NCBI RefSeq assembly: GCF_002899945.2 | Contig: NZ_PPEG02000003.1 | Location: forward strand, 1-64,000 | From: Chryseobacterium viscerum | GTDB lineage: Bacteria; Bacteroidota; Bacteroidia; Flavobacteriales; Weeksellaceae | Direction of reading: 5' to 3' | DNA length: 64,000 nucleotides | In this document: in pieces, positions 17,877 to 26,912 of the stretch | Layout of the letters: each line of letters begins with the position of its first letter | How positions within the stretch are numbered: position 1 is the stretch's first letter | Notes under the pieces: model-generated | Told to the model about the DNA's origin: nothing | What the model saw: only the letters and a program-made list of their open reading frames with translations | Databases searched by the model: none | Translations under genes and position numbers: made by a program

Positions 17877-19019
17877 TTAATTCTTCTTATGGCCAAACAG
17901 TAATAGAGTACAAACTCCAATTCCCGAAAACAAAACACACGAAATTCCCAGGTTTTGTATAAAACCAATGCTTATCAGCCCTAAACCTATCATAACATAG
18001 TAAATTAACCCCAATAGAGCCCCAGCGCTACCGGTTTCGTTTTTATAATTAACGAGCGCTGTACTCAGAATATTCGGGATCGCAATGCTGAATGCCATAA
18101 CAATGAAAAAATAGGGAATCAGAAAATAGATTCCTGAGCTTGTCAGCATCCATACCAAAATAGAAGCAAAAAAGGCTAATAATACCCCAGTTTTAACCAA
18201 ATATTCAGATGGTATATTCTTTAATAGGAAAAACCTGTTAAGTTGTGCTCCTGCAAATGTGCCACCCGCCAGAATAATACTGCTGTATCCGAAAACGTAG
18301 GAGGAATACTGATTTTCTTTAAAGATAAACGGAGCAAGCGAATAGTACGAAAACAACAGTACATTAAAACTCATAATCAGCAGACAGCATTTGATGATCG
18401 AAGGGTCACGAAGCATCCGTTTTAAGAGGCTGGTCAAAGTACCGATGTTGATTGTTTTCTTTGAATAGCTAGTCTCGGAAACTTTATTTCTGGAGAGAAT
18501 AAAAAATAAGAGTGCCAGCAGGCATAATGTTATAAATACTCCCTGATGTCCTATAGAAGCAGCCAATACCGAACCGGTAATCATTCCGACCACTGGACTG
18601 ATCGATAAACCAATTCCTATCCATGAAAATACTTTGCTGATATTGTCTTTATCATAGGTATCCCTTAGAATCGTCTGCGTTACAATGGAACCCACCGAAA
18701 TTCCGAATGCAGAAATAATCCTGGCACTAAGAAGAATCATAAAATTAGGCGCAAAAATGGCTGCCATAGTCCCGATTCCGTAAGTGATAAGTCCATATTC
18801 CAATGATTTCTTTCTTCCGATCCTATCACATTGTACTCCCCAAAATGCAACCCCCACAGCAAATGCTATAAAATATAAACTGATTGTCAACGTGGCCGAT
18901 TCTTCCTTCACTCCGAATTGTTCCTGCACCATTGGCAAGACAGGGCTGTAAATGGTTTCTACAAACTGCGGAAGCATTACAAGCAGAGTCAGCAGCCAGA
19001 TAGGATTTGTCTTCTTCAT
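17877..19019 (-). CDS. MFS exporter (multidrug-efflux type)
   Basis: Major facilitator transporter of 380 residues with about twelve membrane helices. The MFS loop signature between helices 2 and 3 is visible (GVQCDRIGRKKSLEYG), as is a motif C-like glycine/proline stretch in helix 5 (SISPVVGMITGSVLA), typical of drug/proton antiporters of the Bcr/CflA and related groups. The ATG at 19019 is preferred over an upstream TTG that would add 19 residues and overlap the intergenic control region. It is divergent from an AraC regulator with only 76 bases between start codons. This layout strongly suggests that the regulator controls the exporter, as in known AraC/MFS pairs such as NimR/NimT; the substrate is unknown. 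Confidence 0.86.
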   Translation of the reverse strand: MKKTNPIWLLTLLVMLPQFVETIYSPVLPMVQEQFGVKEESATLTISLYFIAFAVGVAFWGVQCDRIGRKKSLEYGLITYGIGTMAAIFAPNFMILLSARIISAFGISVGSIVTQTILRDTYDKDNISKVFSWIGIGLSISPVVGMITGSVLAASIGHQGVFITLCLLALLFFILSRNKVSETSYSKKTINIGTLTSLLKRMLRDPSIIKCCLLIMSFNVLLFSYYSLAPFIFKENQYSSYVFGYSSIILAGGTFAGAQLNRFFLLKNIPSEYLVKTGVLLAFFASILVWMLTSSGIYFLIPYFFIVMAFSIAIPNILSTALVNYKNETGSAGALLGLIYYVMIGLGLISIGFIQNLGISCVLFSGIGVCTLLLFGHKKN

Positions 19020-19095
19020 TTTTTTTCTGCAAAGTTTCCAAAAAATCAATGTATATTTATAATGATATAAAAACAAAAAATATCAAAAATAGGAC

Positions 19096-19878
19096 ATGGC
19101 TGTACTGAAGCAAAATGATGAGTTTGATGCAGATTCCATTCCGGGAAAAGTAATCGGAATAGCCTCTGATATGGTGATGCATGATTCCGGCTTTCATTTT
19201 CATAAAACGAAGGCTCAGTTGTTGTATGCGCCATCGGGCTGTATGACCGTCACCACTTCTGACCGGCAGTTGGTTCTCCCTCCATTTAGAATGCTTTGGA
19301 TTCCTGCCAATGAAATTCACCGTGTAAATTTCCGAAATGTTGTCGCCTACAGATCTATCTATTTTGATACAAGTTATGCCGAAAAATATATAGGTTCCGG
19401 TCTTAACGTTTTACATGTAAATCCTTTATTAAAAGAAATTATCGAAAGAATTTGTTTTTGGGAATGGTCGGATCTCAAAATTGATCAAACTCATCTTTTA
19501 AAGGTGTTCTGGGACGAAATGAACAAAGCGCCGGAAGAAAAACTGGAGCTAAAAATGCCTCAGGACAGACGCCTTAAAAAAATAGCCGAAGAATGGACAC
19601 AACGTTACTCCATGCCACCTATGCTGAAAGATCTTGCAGAGCACACAGGAGCAGTGGAAAAAACAATCAGCCGGATTTTTAAAAAGGAAACAGGATTGCC
19701 TTATCAGGAATGGAGACAGCAATGGCGGTTACAGCGATCGATTGAGCTTTTGGTAGAAGGCAATTCAATAGGAGAGGTATCTCATATGTTAGACTTCTCT
19801 TCAGACAGTGCTTTTATTGAGTTTTTTAAAAAACACACAGGTTCTACTCCTTTGCAGTATCTAATGAAAAACGAATAG
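19096..19878 (+). CDS. AraC-family regulator divergent from the MFS exporter
   Basis: Transcription factor of 260 residues. The N-terminal cupin half has FHFHKTKAQLLYAPSGCMTV and LPPFRMLWIPANEIHRV, the same pattern as the NimR/YdeC-type regulators of drug exporters. The C-terminal half has two helix-turn-helix units: PPMLKDLAEHTGAVEKTISRI with FKKETGLPYQEWRQQWRL, then NSIGEVSHMLDFSSDSAFIEF with GSTPLQYL. It shares a 76-base divergent promoter region with the MFS gene. No recognisable operator palindrome stands out in that short AT-rich gap. Likely a local regulator of the exporter, inferred from the arrangement. Confidence 0.88.
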   Translation: MAVLKQNDEFDADSIPGKVIGIASDMVMHDSGFHFHKTKAQLLYAPSGCMTVTTSDRQLVLPPFRMLWIPANEIHRVNFRNVVAYRSIYFDTSYAEKYIGSGLNVLHVNPLLKEIIERICFWEWSDLKIDQTHLLKVFWDEMNKAPEEKLELKMPQDRRLKKIAEEWTQRYSMPPMLKDLAEHTGAVEKTISRIFKKETGLPYQEWRQQWRLQRSIELLVEGNSIGEVSHMLDFSSDSAFIEFFKKHTGSTPLQYLMKNE

Positions 19879-19951
19879 CCATCAAGTAAAAAGAGATTGA
19901 GAAAATAGTGTCTTTAACCAAAAGAAAGATTTAAAATTTCTCTAAGATGTT

Positions 19952-19984
19952 ACCTCTGTCAAGGTTTTAAACGTTGATAGGGTG
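19952..19984. repeat. Diverged copy of a palindromic repeat
   Basis: ACCTCTGTCAAGGTTTTAAA followed by CGTTGATAGGGTG is a degraded version of the perfect palindrome at 44052-44088. It lies in a 312-base gap (19879-20190) that otherwise holds only AT-rich sequence. Confidence 0.65.
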
Positions 19985-20190
19985 TACAGTGTATGATATT
20001 ATACTAAAAGAAAGTCAGGATGACTTCTATTCTAAAAATATAAGATTTTTCTTAACTCATCTTATCTGCTTAAAAGCTCTTAATGGTTTAAAAATTCATC
20101 AATATTTCTTGCCCTATGCAAAGTCCATTGAATAATTATTTCCATAAAATTGTATAAGTCAATAGAATAGTTTTATAAAAAATAAAAGAT

Positions 20191-20634
20191 ATGGACAATT
20201 ATAATACTACAATTGAGCTCAAGGCTACGGCAGAGAAAACTTATGAAGCAATTGCTCATCAGATTCCTCTTTGGTGGTCCGAGCTGTTTATTGGTGAATC
20301 AGCAAAGATGGGAGATATATTTACAGTAAGATTTGGAGACCATATTCACAAGACAATACGAATAAAAGAAGCAATACCCCATTCAAGAGTGATCTGGTCT
20401 GTTGAAGATTCACTGATTGCTATTCCTGAATTAAAAAATCAGACAGAATGGATTGGAACAACGGTAGTCTGGGAAATGGAACAAAAGGAAAACAGCAGTT
20501 TGCTGCAGCTTACCCATGTAGGTTTGAATCCGGCTGTGGAATGTTATACGATTTGTTGTGGTGGCTGGAACCAGTTTATAGGAAGTCTGAAGCTCTTTTT
20601 GGAAACGGGAACCGGAGCCCCATATAAAAACTAA
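20191..20634 (+). CDS. SRPBCC (START/AHSA1-like) domain protein
   Basis: Small soluble protein of 147 residues with the helix-grip ligand-binding fold of the SRPBCC superfamily. Features are the N-terminal strand YNTTIELKATAEKTYEAIAHQIPLWW, the middle strands RVIWSVEDSL and TVVWEMEQKENSSLLQLTHVG, and a long C-terminal helix beginning CCGGWNQFIGSLKLFLETG. This matches the AHSA1-type proteins often found in Bacteroidota. It has no signal peptide and is predicted cytoplasmic. The ligand is unknown and the neighbours give no hint. Confidence 0.8.
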   Translation: MDNYNTTIELKATAEKTYEAIAHQIPLWWSELFIGESAKMGDIFTVRFGDHIHKTIRIKEAIPHSRVIWSVEDSLIAIPELKNQTEWIGTTVVWEMEQKENSSLLQLTHVGLNPAVECYTICCGGWNQFIGSLKLFLETGTGAPYKN

Positions 20635-20651
20635 GGAAATGTTTTTAACAA

Positions 20652-20688
20652 AAAAAAGACTGTTTATAAGTAAACAGCCTCTTTTTGT
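20652..20688. terminator. Bidirectional terminator between SRPBCC gene and rplS
   Basis: AGACTGTTTA, TAAG loop, TAAACAGCCT with an A run on the left and T run on the right; serves two convergent genes 71 bases apart. Confidence 0.78.
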
Positions 20689-20705
20689 ATGTATTGTTGT
20701 CTGAA

Positions 20706-21062
20706 TTATTTCTTCTTGTAAGCAGCGTCTTTGATTCTTGCTTTTTTACCTCTAAGGTCTCTGAAGTAGTAAATTCTAGCTCTTCTAACTCTACCTTTTC
20801 TATCAACCTCAATTTTTTGAAGTGCAGGTAAGTTAATAGGGAATACTCTTTCTACACCTACATCACCACTCATTTTTCTGATTGTGAAAGTTTTTGTAGA
20901 ACCAGTACCTCTTAATTGGATAACTGTTCCTTTGAAGAACTGAGTTCTTGTCTTTTGTCCTTCTTTAATTTCGTAATACACAGTAATTGTATCACCTGCT
21001 TTGAATTCAGGGAATTCTTTTTTCGCAATGTACTTGTCTTGTACGTACTTTAATAAATCCAT
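20706..21062 (-). CDS. rplS: 50S ribosomal protein L19
   Basis: Ribosomal protein bL19, 118 residues, at the 30S-50S interface. The family core is clear: FKAGDTITVYYEIKEG, RTQFFKGTVIQLRGTGSTKTFTIRK, GVERVFPINLPALQKIEV and RRARIYYFRDLRGKKARI. Length is standard. It is transcribed alone from a consensus promoter with a leader of about 65 bases; its usual partners in other phyla (rpsP, rimM, trmD) are absent here. Confidence 0.97.
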   Translation of the reverse strand: MDLLKYVQDKYIAKKEFPEFKAGDTITVYYEIKEGQKTRTQFFKGTVIQLRGTGSTKTFTIRKMSGDVGVERVFPINLPALQKIEVDRKGRVRRARIYYFRDLRGKKARIKDAAYKKK

Positions 21063-21131
21063 TATTAATAAAATAAAATGTTAAGGCTAAGCAACTTACA
21101 CGCTTTTCGTCAGAGGTTGAATAACAGGTTG

Positions 21132-21163
21132 CAAATGTACAAAATAGTTTTTGAATATGCCAA
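21132..21163 (-). promoter_or_regulatory. rplS promoter
   Basis: On the minus strand TTG (complement of 21161-21163), a 21-base spacer and TACATTTG (complement of 21132-21139), a perfect -7 box. One of the clearest promoters in the window. Confidence 0.78.
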
Positions 21164-21357
21164 ACATTTAATGTACTAAAAACTATAATTTTTTCATTCT
21201 GGTTTGGTTAAAAAGTTAACGGTTTCTTTAAAATACCATCAGGCTGAGTTTACATGGGAAGTCTACTTTTGCCCGAAGTAAAAAATCTGAGTAAAGATTT
21301 TTAAATGACTGATTTACAATTCGAAATTCTATATGTTATTTTAAAACGAAAACGATT

Positions 21358-24096
21358 ATGAAACATTATTTCTTCTTTTTTTGTTTCGCGGTCCAGATGG
21401 CTTTCGGGCAGGCTTTGTTTCCTTATTTACAAAACCCGACTCCGAACTCTATGATCGTCAATTGGAAGACCGCTTCCAATAATGAAACAACTGTGATCTA
21501 TGGAGATTCTCCAACGAATCTAAGTGTGACAGTAACGGGAACCACCAATATCTTCTCGGATACGGGGTACAACAACAATTACTATTATCATACGGCAAAG
21601 GTTACCAATCTACAGCCGAATACGAAGTATTATTATAAGATAAAAACGGGAACCAGTGAGTCTGCGGTTTATAATTTCAGAACACTTCCTTTACCGGGAC
21701 AACCTGTAACGGCTAATGGGAAGATCCGCTTCCTGATCATGGGAGACAACCAGATCAAAGCAGAACCGAGATATGATACTCTTACCTTGAATGCCTACAA
21801 GAAATTAAAGGAAAAATTCGGTGCCACTTCAGATCCGTCTGATAATATTGCCCTTACTTTTATGGTGGGAGATCAGGTAGATGTGGGAACATTGGATCAT
21901 TATGAGAATGTTCACTTTAAAAAGAATATTAAACTATCACCTTATCTGCCTATTCAGACCACTGTAGGAAATCATGAAACCTATGGTACGATGGGGATGA
22001 ATTCTTACTATGCTCACTTTTATATTGATGAAATTAGTTATAAAGGAATAAGCTCAGGAAATGAAAATTATTATGCTCAGCAGGCCGGTAATGTATTATT
22101 TGTAAGTTTAAGTTCAGAACATACGGGATCTGCACAGCAAACATGGCTTCAGCAGGTCTTAACAGCGGCTAACAATGATGCTACTGTAGACTGGATTATT
22201 TCTTTAAGCCACAGACCTTATCAGGCGGAGCAGTATGTAGGAGATATTTCTACCTGGGTGAGAGAAAATGCAGTACCACTTCTGGTAACTTCTGACAAAT
22301 ACTTAATGCATGTAGGAGCTCACCATCACCTGTATCACAGAGGTCAGCTTAAAAATTCACCCAACTATCAGATCATCTCCGGAGGAACAGCTTGGGATCA
22401 GTATTGGGGAATGTCTAATGAGAAGGATTTTGATGATGTTCAGAAAACATTGACAGACTGGACCTATCAGATTGTAGAAGTAGATATTCCGACAGGTAAA
22501 GTAGATATTGAATGTTATTCTATCGGAGGAGTATACAACAAGAAAAATAATGTACTGGTAGATTCTTTCCACAGGTATAAAAACCAGCCTAAACCAGCGA
22601 AACCTTCTATTACAAACAATTTCTCAGGTCCGATTACTTTACCTTTGACATTGGATGGAAGTACCTTTTCATCTTCAAATGGAGAGCTTTTGAATACGAC
22701 ACAATTTATGATCAGTAAAACTTCCAATTTTTCTGTGATTGAAAAAGAATTCTACCGTGATTTTGAAAACTGGTTCGGGAAAGACGGAAACGGAACACCG
22801 GATAAGACCAAAAACCTGAATGATGGGGTAGATATTACAAAAGCAACTTTGGCTACGAATTCTATTCCAAACGGTATCTATTACGTGAAAACGCGTTACA
22901 GAGACAGAAATCTTGAGTGGAGCGACTGGAGTGATGTGAAGCAGTTTGAAGTTACTGGAAGTGTGGTTTCAAATCCTACATTTACTTTAAACAAAGCAGA
23001 ATATGCTCAGAATGAAGCGATCACGGCTACTTATACTGGAGGTCCCGGAAATCAGCAGGATTGGGTAGGGATCTATAAGAAAGGACAAACTCCGGCTTCA
23101 ACGACTTCACAAGGATTTATCTATACCAATGGACAGACTGCTGGTACAGCTACTTTCACTAATGGTTTGGCTAGTAAAGGTCAATATTTTGCAGGATTTT
23201 TTGCTAACGGTGGGTATACAGAAATCACGCCAAGGAAAAATTTCTATGTAGGACCGAAAGTTCAGCTGCAGGCTACCGCTGATACTTATCCTGTTGGAGG
23301 AACGGTTGTCATCAATTTTACAGACGGACCTAGTTTACAGAAAGATTGGATCGGAATTTATAAAATGGGACAAACTGCCGGGACTACAGCTTCTATTAAA
23401 TGGAGCTATGTGACTACAGCATCAGGAACCCTTAATTTCACAGGACTTCCGAAAGGATATTATTATGCTCAATACTTACTTGAAGACGGATATAACGGAA
23501 TCGGAGAGAAGGTATTCTTTAAAGTAGGAGATATTGTTACCGATTTATGGATCAATAAACCGGTATATACCTTAGGAGAAAATATTACTGCTTCATGGAC
23601 GGATTCTCCGGGAATCATCAAAGACTGGCTGGGAATTTATCCACAAAATGTTCAGACGCCGGATGATAATTTTGTTTCTTATACCTATTTTGATGGAGTA
23701 ACTCAGGGAACGAAAACAATTCAGGGAACGGCGGTACCTGCAACTCCAGGAAACTATTATATGGTAATGTTTACCAATGACTCTTATACAGAAGTTTCCA
23801 ACAGAGTGCAGTTCCAGGTTGCTTCACCAACGTTGGGAACTGAAGAAACCAGAAGTACAGAGAAGAACGTAGTGTTGTATCCCAACCCAACGAAACCGGG
23901 ACAGCCTACCTTTATTAAAAGTGATTACCCAATTGAAAAAATTGAATTAGTCTCAGCTTCAGGAGAGTTGCTTTATGTATCGAAAAATATCAATAACCAA
24001 CGTTTCTCTTTGGTGAATGAAAACCTTCCGGCAGGTGTTTATTTTGTAAAAGTACACGGAAGAAAATTATTTACTTTAAAACTGATCATTCAGTAA
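21358..24096 (+). CDS. Secreted metallophosphoesterase (purple acid phosphatase-like), T9SS substrate
   Basis: Exported phosphoesterase of 912 residues. A signal peptide (ending MAFGQ) is followed by a fibronectin III-like purple acid phosphatase N-terminal domain (PNSMIVNWKTASNNETTVIYG), then the metallophosphoesterase domain: MGDNQIKAEPRYDTL, VGDQVDVG, VGNHETYG, SLSHRPYQ and GAHHHLYHRG supply the Asp, Asn and His metal ligands. A second Fn3-like segment precedes three tandem beta repeats of about 90 residues (roughly 545-635, 637-725 and 730-825), each with a YxxGxxI strand and a DWxGIY motif. A T9SS sorting domain (VVLYPNPTKPG) closes the protein. Phosphate release outside the cell is the probable role; substrate unknown. 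Confidence 0.9.
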   Translation: MKHYFFFFCFAVQMAFGQALFPYLQNPTPNSMIVNWKTASNNETTVIYGDSPTNLSVTVTGTTNIFSDTGYNNNYYYHTAKVTNLQPNTKYYYKIKTGTSESAVYNFRTLPLPGQPVTANGKIRFLIMGDNQIKAEPRYDTLTLNAYKKLKEKFGATSDPSDNIALTFMVGDQVDVGTLDHYENVHFKKNIKLSPYLPIQTTVGNHETYGTMGMNSYYAHFYIDEISYKGISSGNENYYAQQAGNVLFVSLSSEHTGSAQQTWLQQVLTAANNDATVDWIISLSHRPYQAEQYVGDISTWVRENAVPLLVTSDKYLMHVGAHHHLYHRGQLKNSPNYQIISGGTAWDQYWGMSNEKDFDDVQKTLTDWTYQIVEVDIPTGKVDIECYSIGGVYNKKNNVLVDSFHRYKNQPKPAKPSITNNFSGPITLPLTLDGSTFSSSNGELLNTTQFMISKTSNFSVIEKEFYRDFENWFGKDGNGTPDKTKNLNDGVDITKATLATNSIPNGIYYVKTRYRDRNLEWSDWSDVKQFEVTGSVVSNPTFTLNKAEYAQNEAITATYTGGPGNQQDWVGIYKKGQTPASTTSQGFIYTNGQTAGTATFTNGLASKGQYFAGFFANGGYTEITPRKNFYVGPKVQLQATADTYPVGGTVVINFTDGPSLQKDWIGIYKMGQTAGTTASIKWSYVTTASGTLNFTGLPKGYYYAQYLLEDGYNGIGEKVFFKVGDIVTDLWINKPVYTLGENITASWTDSPGIIKDWLGIYPQNVQTPDDNFVSYTYFDGVTQGTKTIQGTAVPATPGNYYMVMFTNDSYTEVSNRVQFQVASPTLGTEETRSTEKNVVLYPNPTKPGQPTFIKSDYPIEKIELVSASGELLYVSKNINNQRFSLVNENLPAGVYFVKVHGRKLFTLKLIIQ

Positions 24097-24122
24097 ATAG
24101 TAAGCTAAACACAATTATAATG

Positions 24123-24155
24123 TTAGAGGCTGTCAAAAATGACAGCCTCTTTTTA
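24123..24155 (+). terminator. Terminator of the phosphoesterase gene
   Basis: AGAGGCTGTC, AAAAAT loop, GACAGCCTCTTTTTA; strong stem with T run. Confidence 0.85.
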
Positions 24156-24183
24156 TTTAATTTTTCAAAGATCTTTTATTAAC

Positions 24184-24218
24184 TAAAAAACGGTTTCAAA
24201 AATTGAAACTGTCTTTTA
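24184..24218 (-). terminator. Terminator of the YwqK-repeat gene
   Basis: On the minus strand GACAGTTTCAA, TTT loop, TTGAAACCGTTTTTT; a stem followed by six T, 16 bases past the stop at 24234. Confidence 0.75.
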
Positions 24219-24233
24219 ATAGATAGGTAGTGA

Positions 24234-25766
24234 TTAGTCAAAATAGTATAAATCATCCTCATTGAGTATCGTCTGGTTTTCAGCAGATACATATTCTCGT
24301 TGTGCATCAGCAAGAGTCTTGGTTTCCTGAACAAGTTTTCCTTCCGTATTATACACTTTTAACAGGATCCATTTTCCACTACGTTCAAGTTCCTTTGATC
24401 CATTTCCTGTTCTTAGCTTAATCTTTCCGCTTTGAAGAATACCTCCTTTTATCGAAGACTTGCTGGCAGGCTTACCCTTTACGTATTGTACCACTTGTGC
24501 TGTGAAGCTGTAATCATAATTTCCCTCTTCGCTCAAAGGCTGATTAAAGGTGTACAAAATAACCCCTTTATTGTCATAAATCGTTGCATCATAAGCGGTT
24601 TGCTTAGCGTTCATCTTTTTTTCATAATTCAATTTATGATCCTCAGAGAAACTTTTTGTATTCACAATGATACCGTCTTTATACAGCGTTTCATTAAGAC
24701 CTTCATAAGCAGTACCATTATAAGGCATTTCATCTTTATAGGTCAACGTAGATTTTAGTTTTCCATCTGGAGAATAATATTTAATCTCTTGAGTGACATA
24801 TTCTTTTAAAGTTTTCTCAGACAATAATTTCCCTTCTTCGTCAAAAGCTTTACTCAGTACAATAGATCCGTTTTGGTATACATCAATACCAGAGGTCTTG
24901 GTATAATCATAGCTAAGCTGATAATCTTCGCCCTCCACCGGTTTGAAAATATCACTTTCTTTATTGTACTGATACACCAGATGGCCTATTTTTTTGCCAG
25001 ATTCATCATAAGTGGTTTTATAGCCGTCTTTTTTATTGTTTTTCTGTTCCTGCAGCAGTTTTCCATTTTTACCATAAACAACACCTTCCTTTACACTTCC
25101 GTCACTTTTATATTTTTCGATTTTAGAAATCCTCATCGGATTCGGATAATAGTCTACCAGCAGGCTTTCCCCGGAACCTGAAGAAGCTGTACCAATCAGT
25201 TTTCCCTTTTCTCCGTAATATTTGGTTTCGTTGCTGCCGTCTTTGCTGGAATAGGTTTCGTACCTTATTCCTTTTACATCTTCATCATAAACAATCGTCT
25301 TTACAGGTAAAGATTTCTCATAAGTGGTAATACTGTTGTAAAAATATTCATTTTCAGGATCTTTATAAACGAATGCTTTTCCGTCAAAAGTACCATCAGT
25401 CTTATAAACCACATCCTCTGTAAGTCTTCCTTTTTCATCATAAGACTGAGAAACACCTATTTGCTTACCATTAGAAAATGTCGTTGTACTCATGATTTTT
25501 CCTTCAGGAGTATACCAGGTTACTTTTCCGTCAAAAACTTCACTGTTGGGAGTGGTGTCAGAAGCAAGGCCTTCCATTTGGAGCTTTCCGTCTTTGTAGA
25601 AATCTTTGATAAGGGTAAGTTTTCCTTTAGGAGTCGTTTCACGGTAGTATTCCATTTTATCCTGGGTCGTTTTTTCCCAGTTTTCATCGAAATAAGTTTT
25701 TTCCTGTGCATACACGTTGATGCTGAGTACCAATGCAAGTAATGCTGAGGTAAATAATTTTTTCAT
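24234..25766 (-). CDS. Exported YwqK/MORN_2-type repeat protein
   Basis: Exported protein of 510 residues made mostly of repeats. After a signal peptide (ALVLSINVYAQ) it consists of about a dozen imperfect strands pairs such as YYRETTPKGKLTLIKDFYKDGKL, TWYTPEGKIMSTTTFSNGK, YYSPDGKLKSTLTYKDE and YNTEGKLVQETKTLADA. This is the YwqK / MORN-variant pattern, often labelled antitoxin in automatic annotation because of the Bacillus YwqK protein. No toxin is adjacent and the protein is exported, so I do not support an antitoxin role; a surface or periplasmic structural or binding role is more likely. Function unknown. Confidence 0.8.
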   Translation of the reverse strand: MKKLFTSALLALVLSINVYAQEKTYFDENWEKTTQDKMEYYRETTPKGKLTLIKDFYKDGKLQMEGLASDTTPNSEVFDGKVTWYTPEGKIMSTTTFSNGKQIGVSQSYDEKGRLTEDVVYKTDGTFDGKAFVYKDPENEYFYNSITTYEKSLPVKTIVYDEDVKGIRYETYSSKDGSNETKYYGEKGKLIGTASSGSGESLLVDYYPNPMRISKIEKYKSDGSVKEGVVYGKNGKLLQEQKNNKKDGYKTTYDESGKKIGHLVYQYNKESDIFKPVEGEDYQLSYDYTKTSGIDVYQNGSIVLSKAFDEEGKLLSEKTLKEYVTQEIKYYSPDGKLKSTLTYKDEMPYNGTAYEGLNETLYKDGIIVNTKSFSEDHKLNYEKKMNAKQTAYDATIYDNKGVILYTFNQPLSEEGNYDYSFTAQVVQYVKGKPASKSSIKGGILQSGKIKLRTGNGSKELERSGKWILLKVYNTEGKLVQETKTLADAQREYVSAENQTILNEDDLYYFD

Positions 25767-25962
25767 GTTTTTATTTAAGCTTTGGTTTTTATATATAATT
25801 AATGTGATGATTGATGTTGAATTGTAAACCTGCAGAAGGTCAAAAGAAATAGAAGAGACAGTAATTGTCTGCTGTGAAATAATTTTTACATTGAAAATTG
25901 TGTTAAAAAATAAATTATATCCAGAAACGATAAAATATCCTATGTTTCCGGGTTTAAAGGCT

Positions 25963-25970
25963 CAAATATA
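25963..25970 (-). promoter_or_regulatory. Possible -7 box for the YwqK-repeat gene
   Basis: TATATTTG on the minus strand, perfect -7 match but about 195 bases before the ATG and without a clear -33 TTG. It would imply a long leader. Weak call. Confidence 0.3.
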
Positions 25971-25994
25971 AATCAATTTGGCGAGAAATACGAT

Positions 25995-26022
25995 AAAAAA
26001 TGAACAGGCGTGTTCGTTTTTT
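25995..26022. terminator. Orphan terminator-like hairpin in a divergent gap
   Basis: AAAAAATGAACA, GGCG loop, TGTTCGTTTTTT: a 12-pair stem with one G-U pair and U/A tracts on both sides. It lies between two divergently transcribed genes (395-base gap, 25767-26160), where no terminator is needed for either; it may end a short RNA or act as an attenuator or cruciform. The rest of the gap shows no gene. Confidence 0.55.
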
Positions 26023-26160
26023 GTGGCGAAATTTTGATTATAATATGTTTTTAAAGGCTGTAAATACTATTTTAAAAAGTGTGAAATACAGAATCTTTTC
26101 CGGTCATCGGATATACAAGAAAATTTATTAAATTTAGCCAACAGAAAAATCTAATATTTC

Positions 26161-26862
26161 ATGATAGATAAAAGAGTAAAAAATGCAAAGGAGGCCATCG
26201 AAGGAATTAATGATGGAATGACACTGATGCTTGGCGGATTTGGACTTTGCGGAATCCCTGAAAACTCAATTAATGCTTTGGTAGAAAGTGATGTGAAAGA
26301 TCTTACTTGTATTTCAAACAATGCAGGAGTAGATGATTTCGGATTAGGATTGCTGCTTCATAAAAGACAGATCAAGAAAATGATCTCTTCTTATGTAGGA
26401 GAAAATGCCGAGTTTGAAAGACAGATGCTTTCAGGTGAACTAGACGTAGAACTTACTCCACAGGGAACTTTAGCAGAAAAATGCAGAGCTGCTCAGGCGG
26501 GAATTCCTGCTTTTTATACCCCAGCAGGCTACGGAACTGAAGTAGCAGAAGGAAAAGAAATAAAAGAATTCAAAGGAAAACCTCATATTCTGGAACACGC
26601 TTACGAAGCAGATTATTCTATCGTAAAAGCATGGAAAGGAGATCACGCCGGAAACCTTATCTTCAAAGGATCTGCGAGAAATTTTAACCATCCGATGGCA
26701 GGTGCTGCGAAGATTACGATTGCTGAAGTAGAAGAATTGGTAGAGCCGGGACAATTAGACCCGAACGAAATCCATATTCCGGGAATCATGATTCAAAGAA
26801 TTTTCCAGGGAGAAAAATTTGAAAAAAGAATAGAGCAGAGAACAGTGAGAACTAAAGAATAA
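26161..26862 (+). CDS. scoA: 3-oxoacid CoA-transferase subunit A
   Basis: Alpha subunit (233 residues) of a heteromeric CoA-transferase of the SCOT type, which moves CoA between succinyl-CoA and acetoacetate or related 3-oxoacids in ketone-body and short-chain acid metabolism. Family landmarks are the glycine-rich [16 protein letters not shown] CoA-binding motif near residues 21-36, then [24 protein letters not shown] and [14 protein letters not shown]. The partner beta subunit is encoded 2 kb downstream on the same strand, but an oppositely oriented ABC transporter gene lies between them, so they cannot form a simple operon. A bidirectional terminator follows this gene at once. Confidence 0.94.
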   Translation: MIDKRVKNAKEAIEGINDGMTLMLGGFGLCGIPENSINALVESDVKDLTCISNNAGVDDFGLGLLLHKRQIKKMISSYVGENAEFERQMLSGELDVELTPQGTLAEKCRAAQAGIPAFYTPAGYGTEVAEGKEIKEFKGKPHILEHAYEADYSIVKAWKGDHAGNLIFKGSARNFNHPMAGAAKITIAEVEELVEPGQLDPNEIHIPGIMIQRIFQGEKFEKRIEQRTVRTKE

Positions 26863-26879
26863 GCTCAAATAATAAAAAT

Positions 26880-26912
26880 AAAAGCGCTGAAAATACATTC
26901 AGCGCTTTTTTT
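26880..26912. terminator. Bidirectional terminator between scoA and the ABC exporter
   Basis: AAAAGCGCTGAA, AATACA loop, TTCAGCGCTTTTTTT; A and T tracts on both sides, located exactly between convergent genes and overlapping the last codons of the exporter. Confidence 0.85.

Noticed and set aside
24234-25766. YwqK-like protein as an antitoxin
   Set aside because: The protein has a signal peptide and no adjacent toxin; the label comes from the repeat family only.
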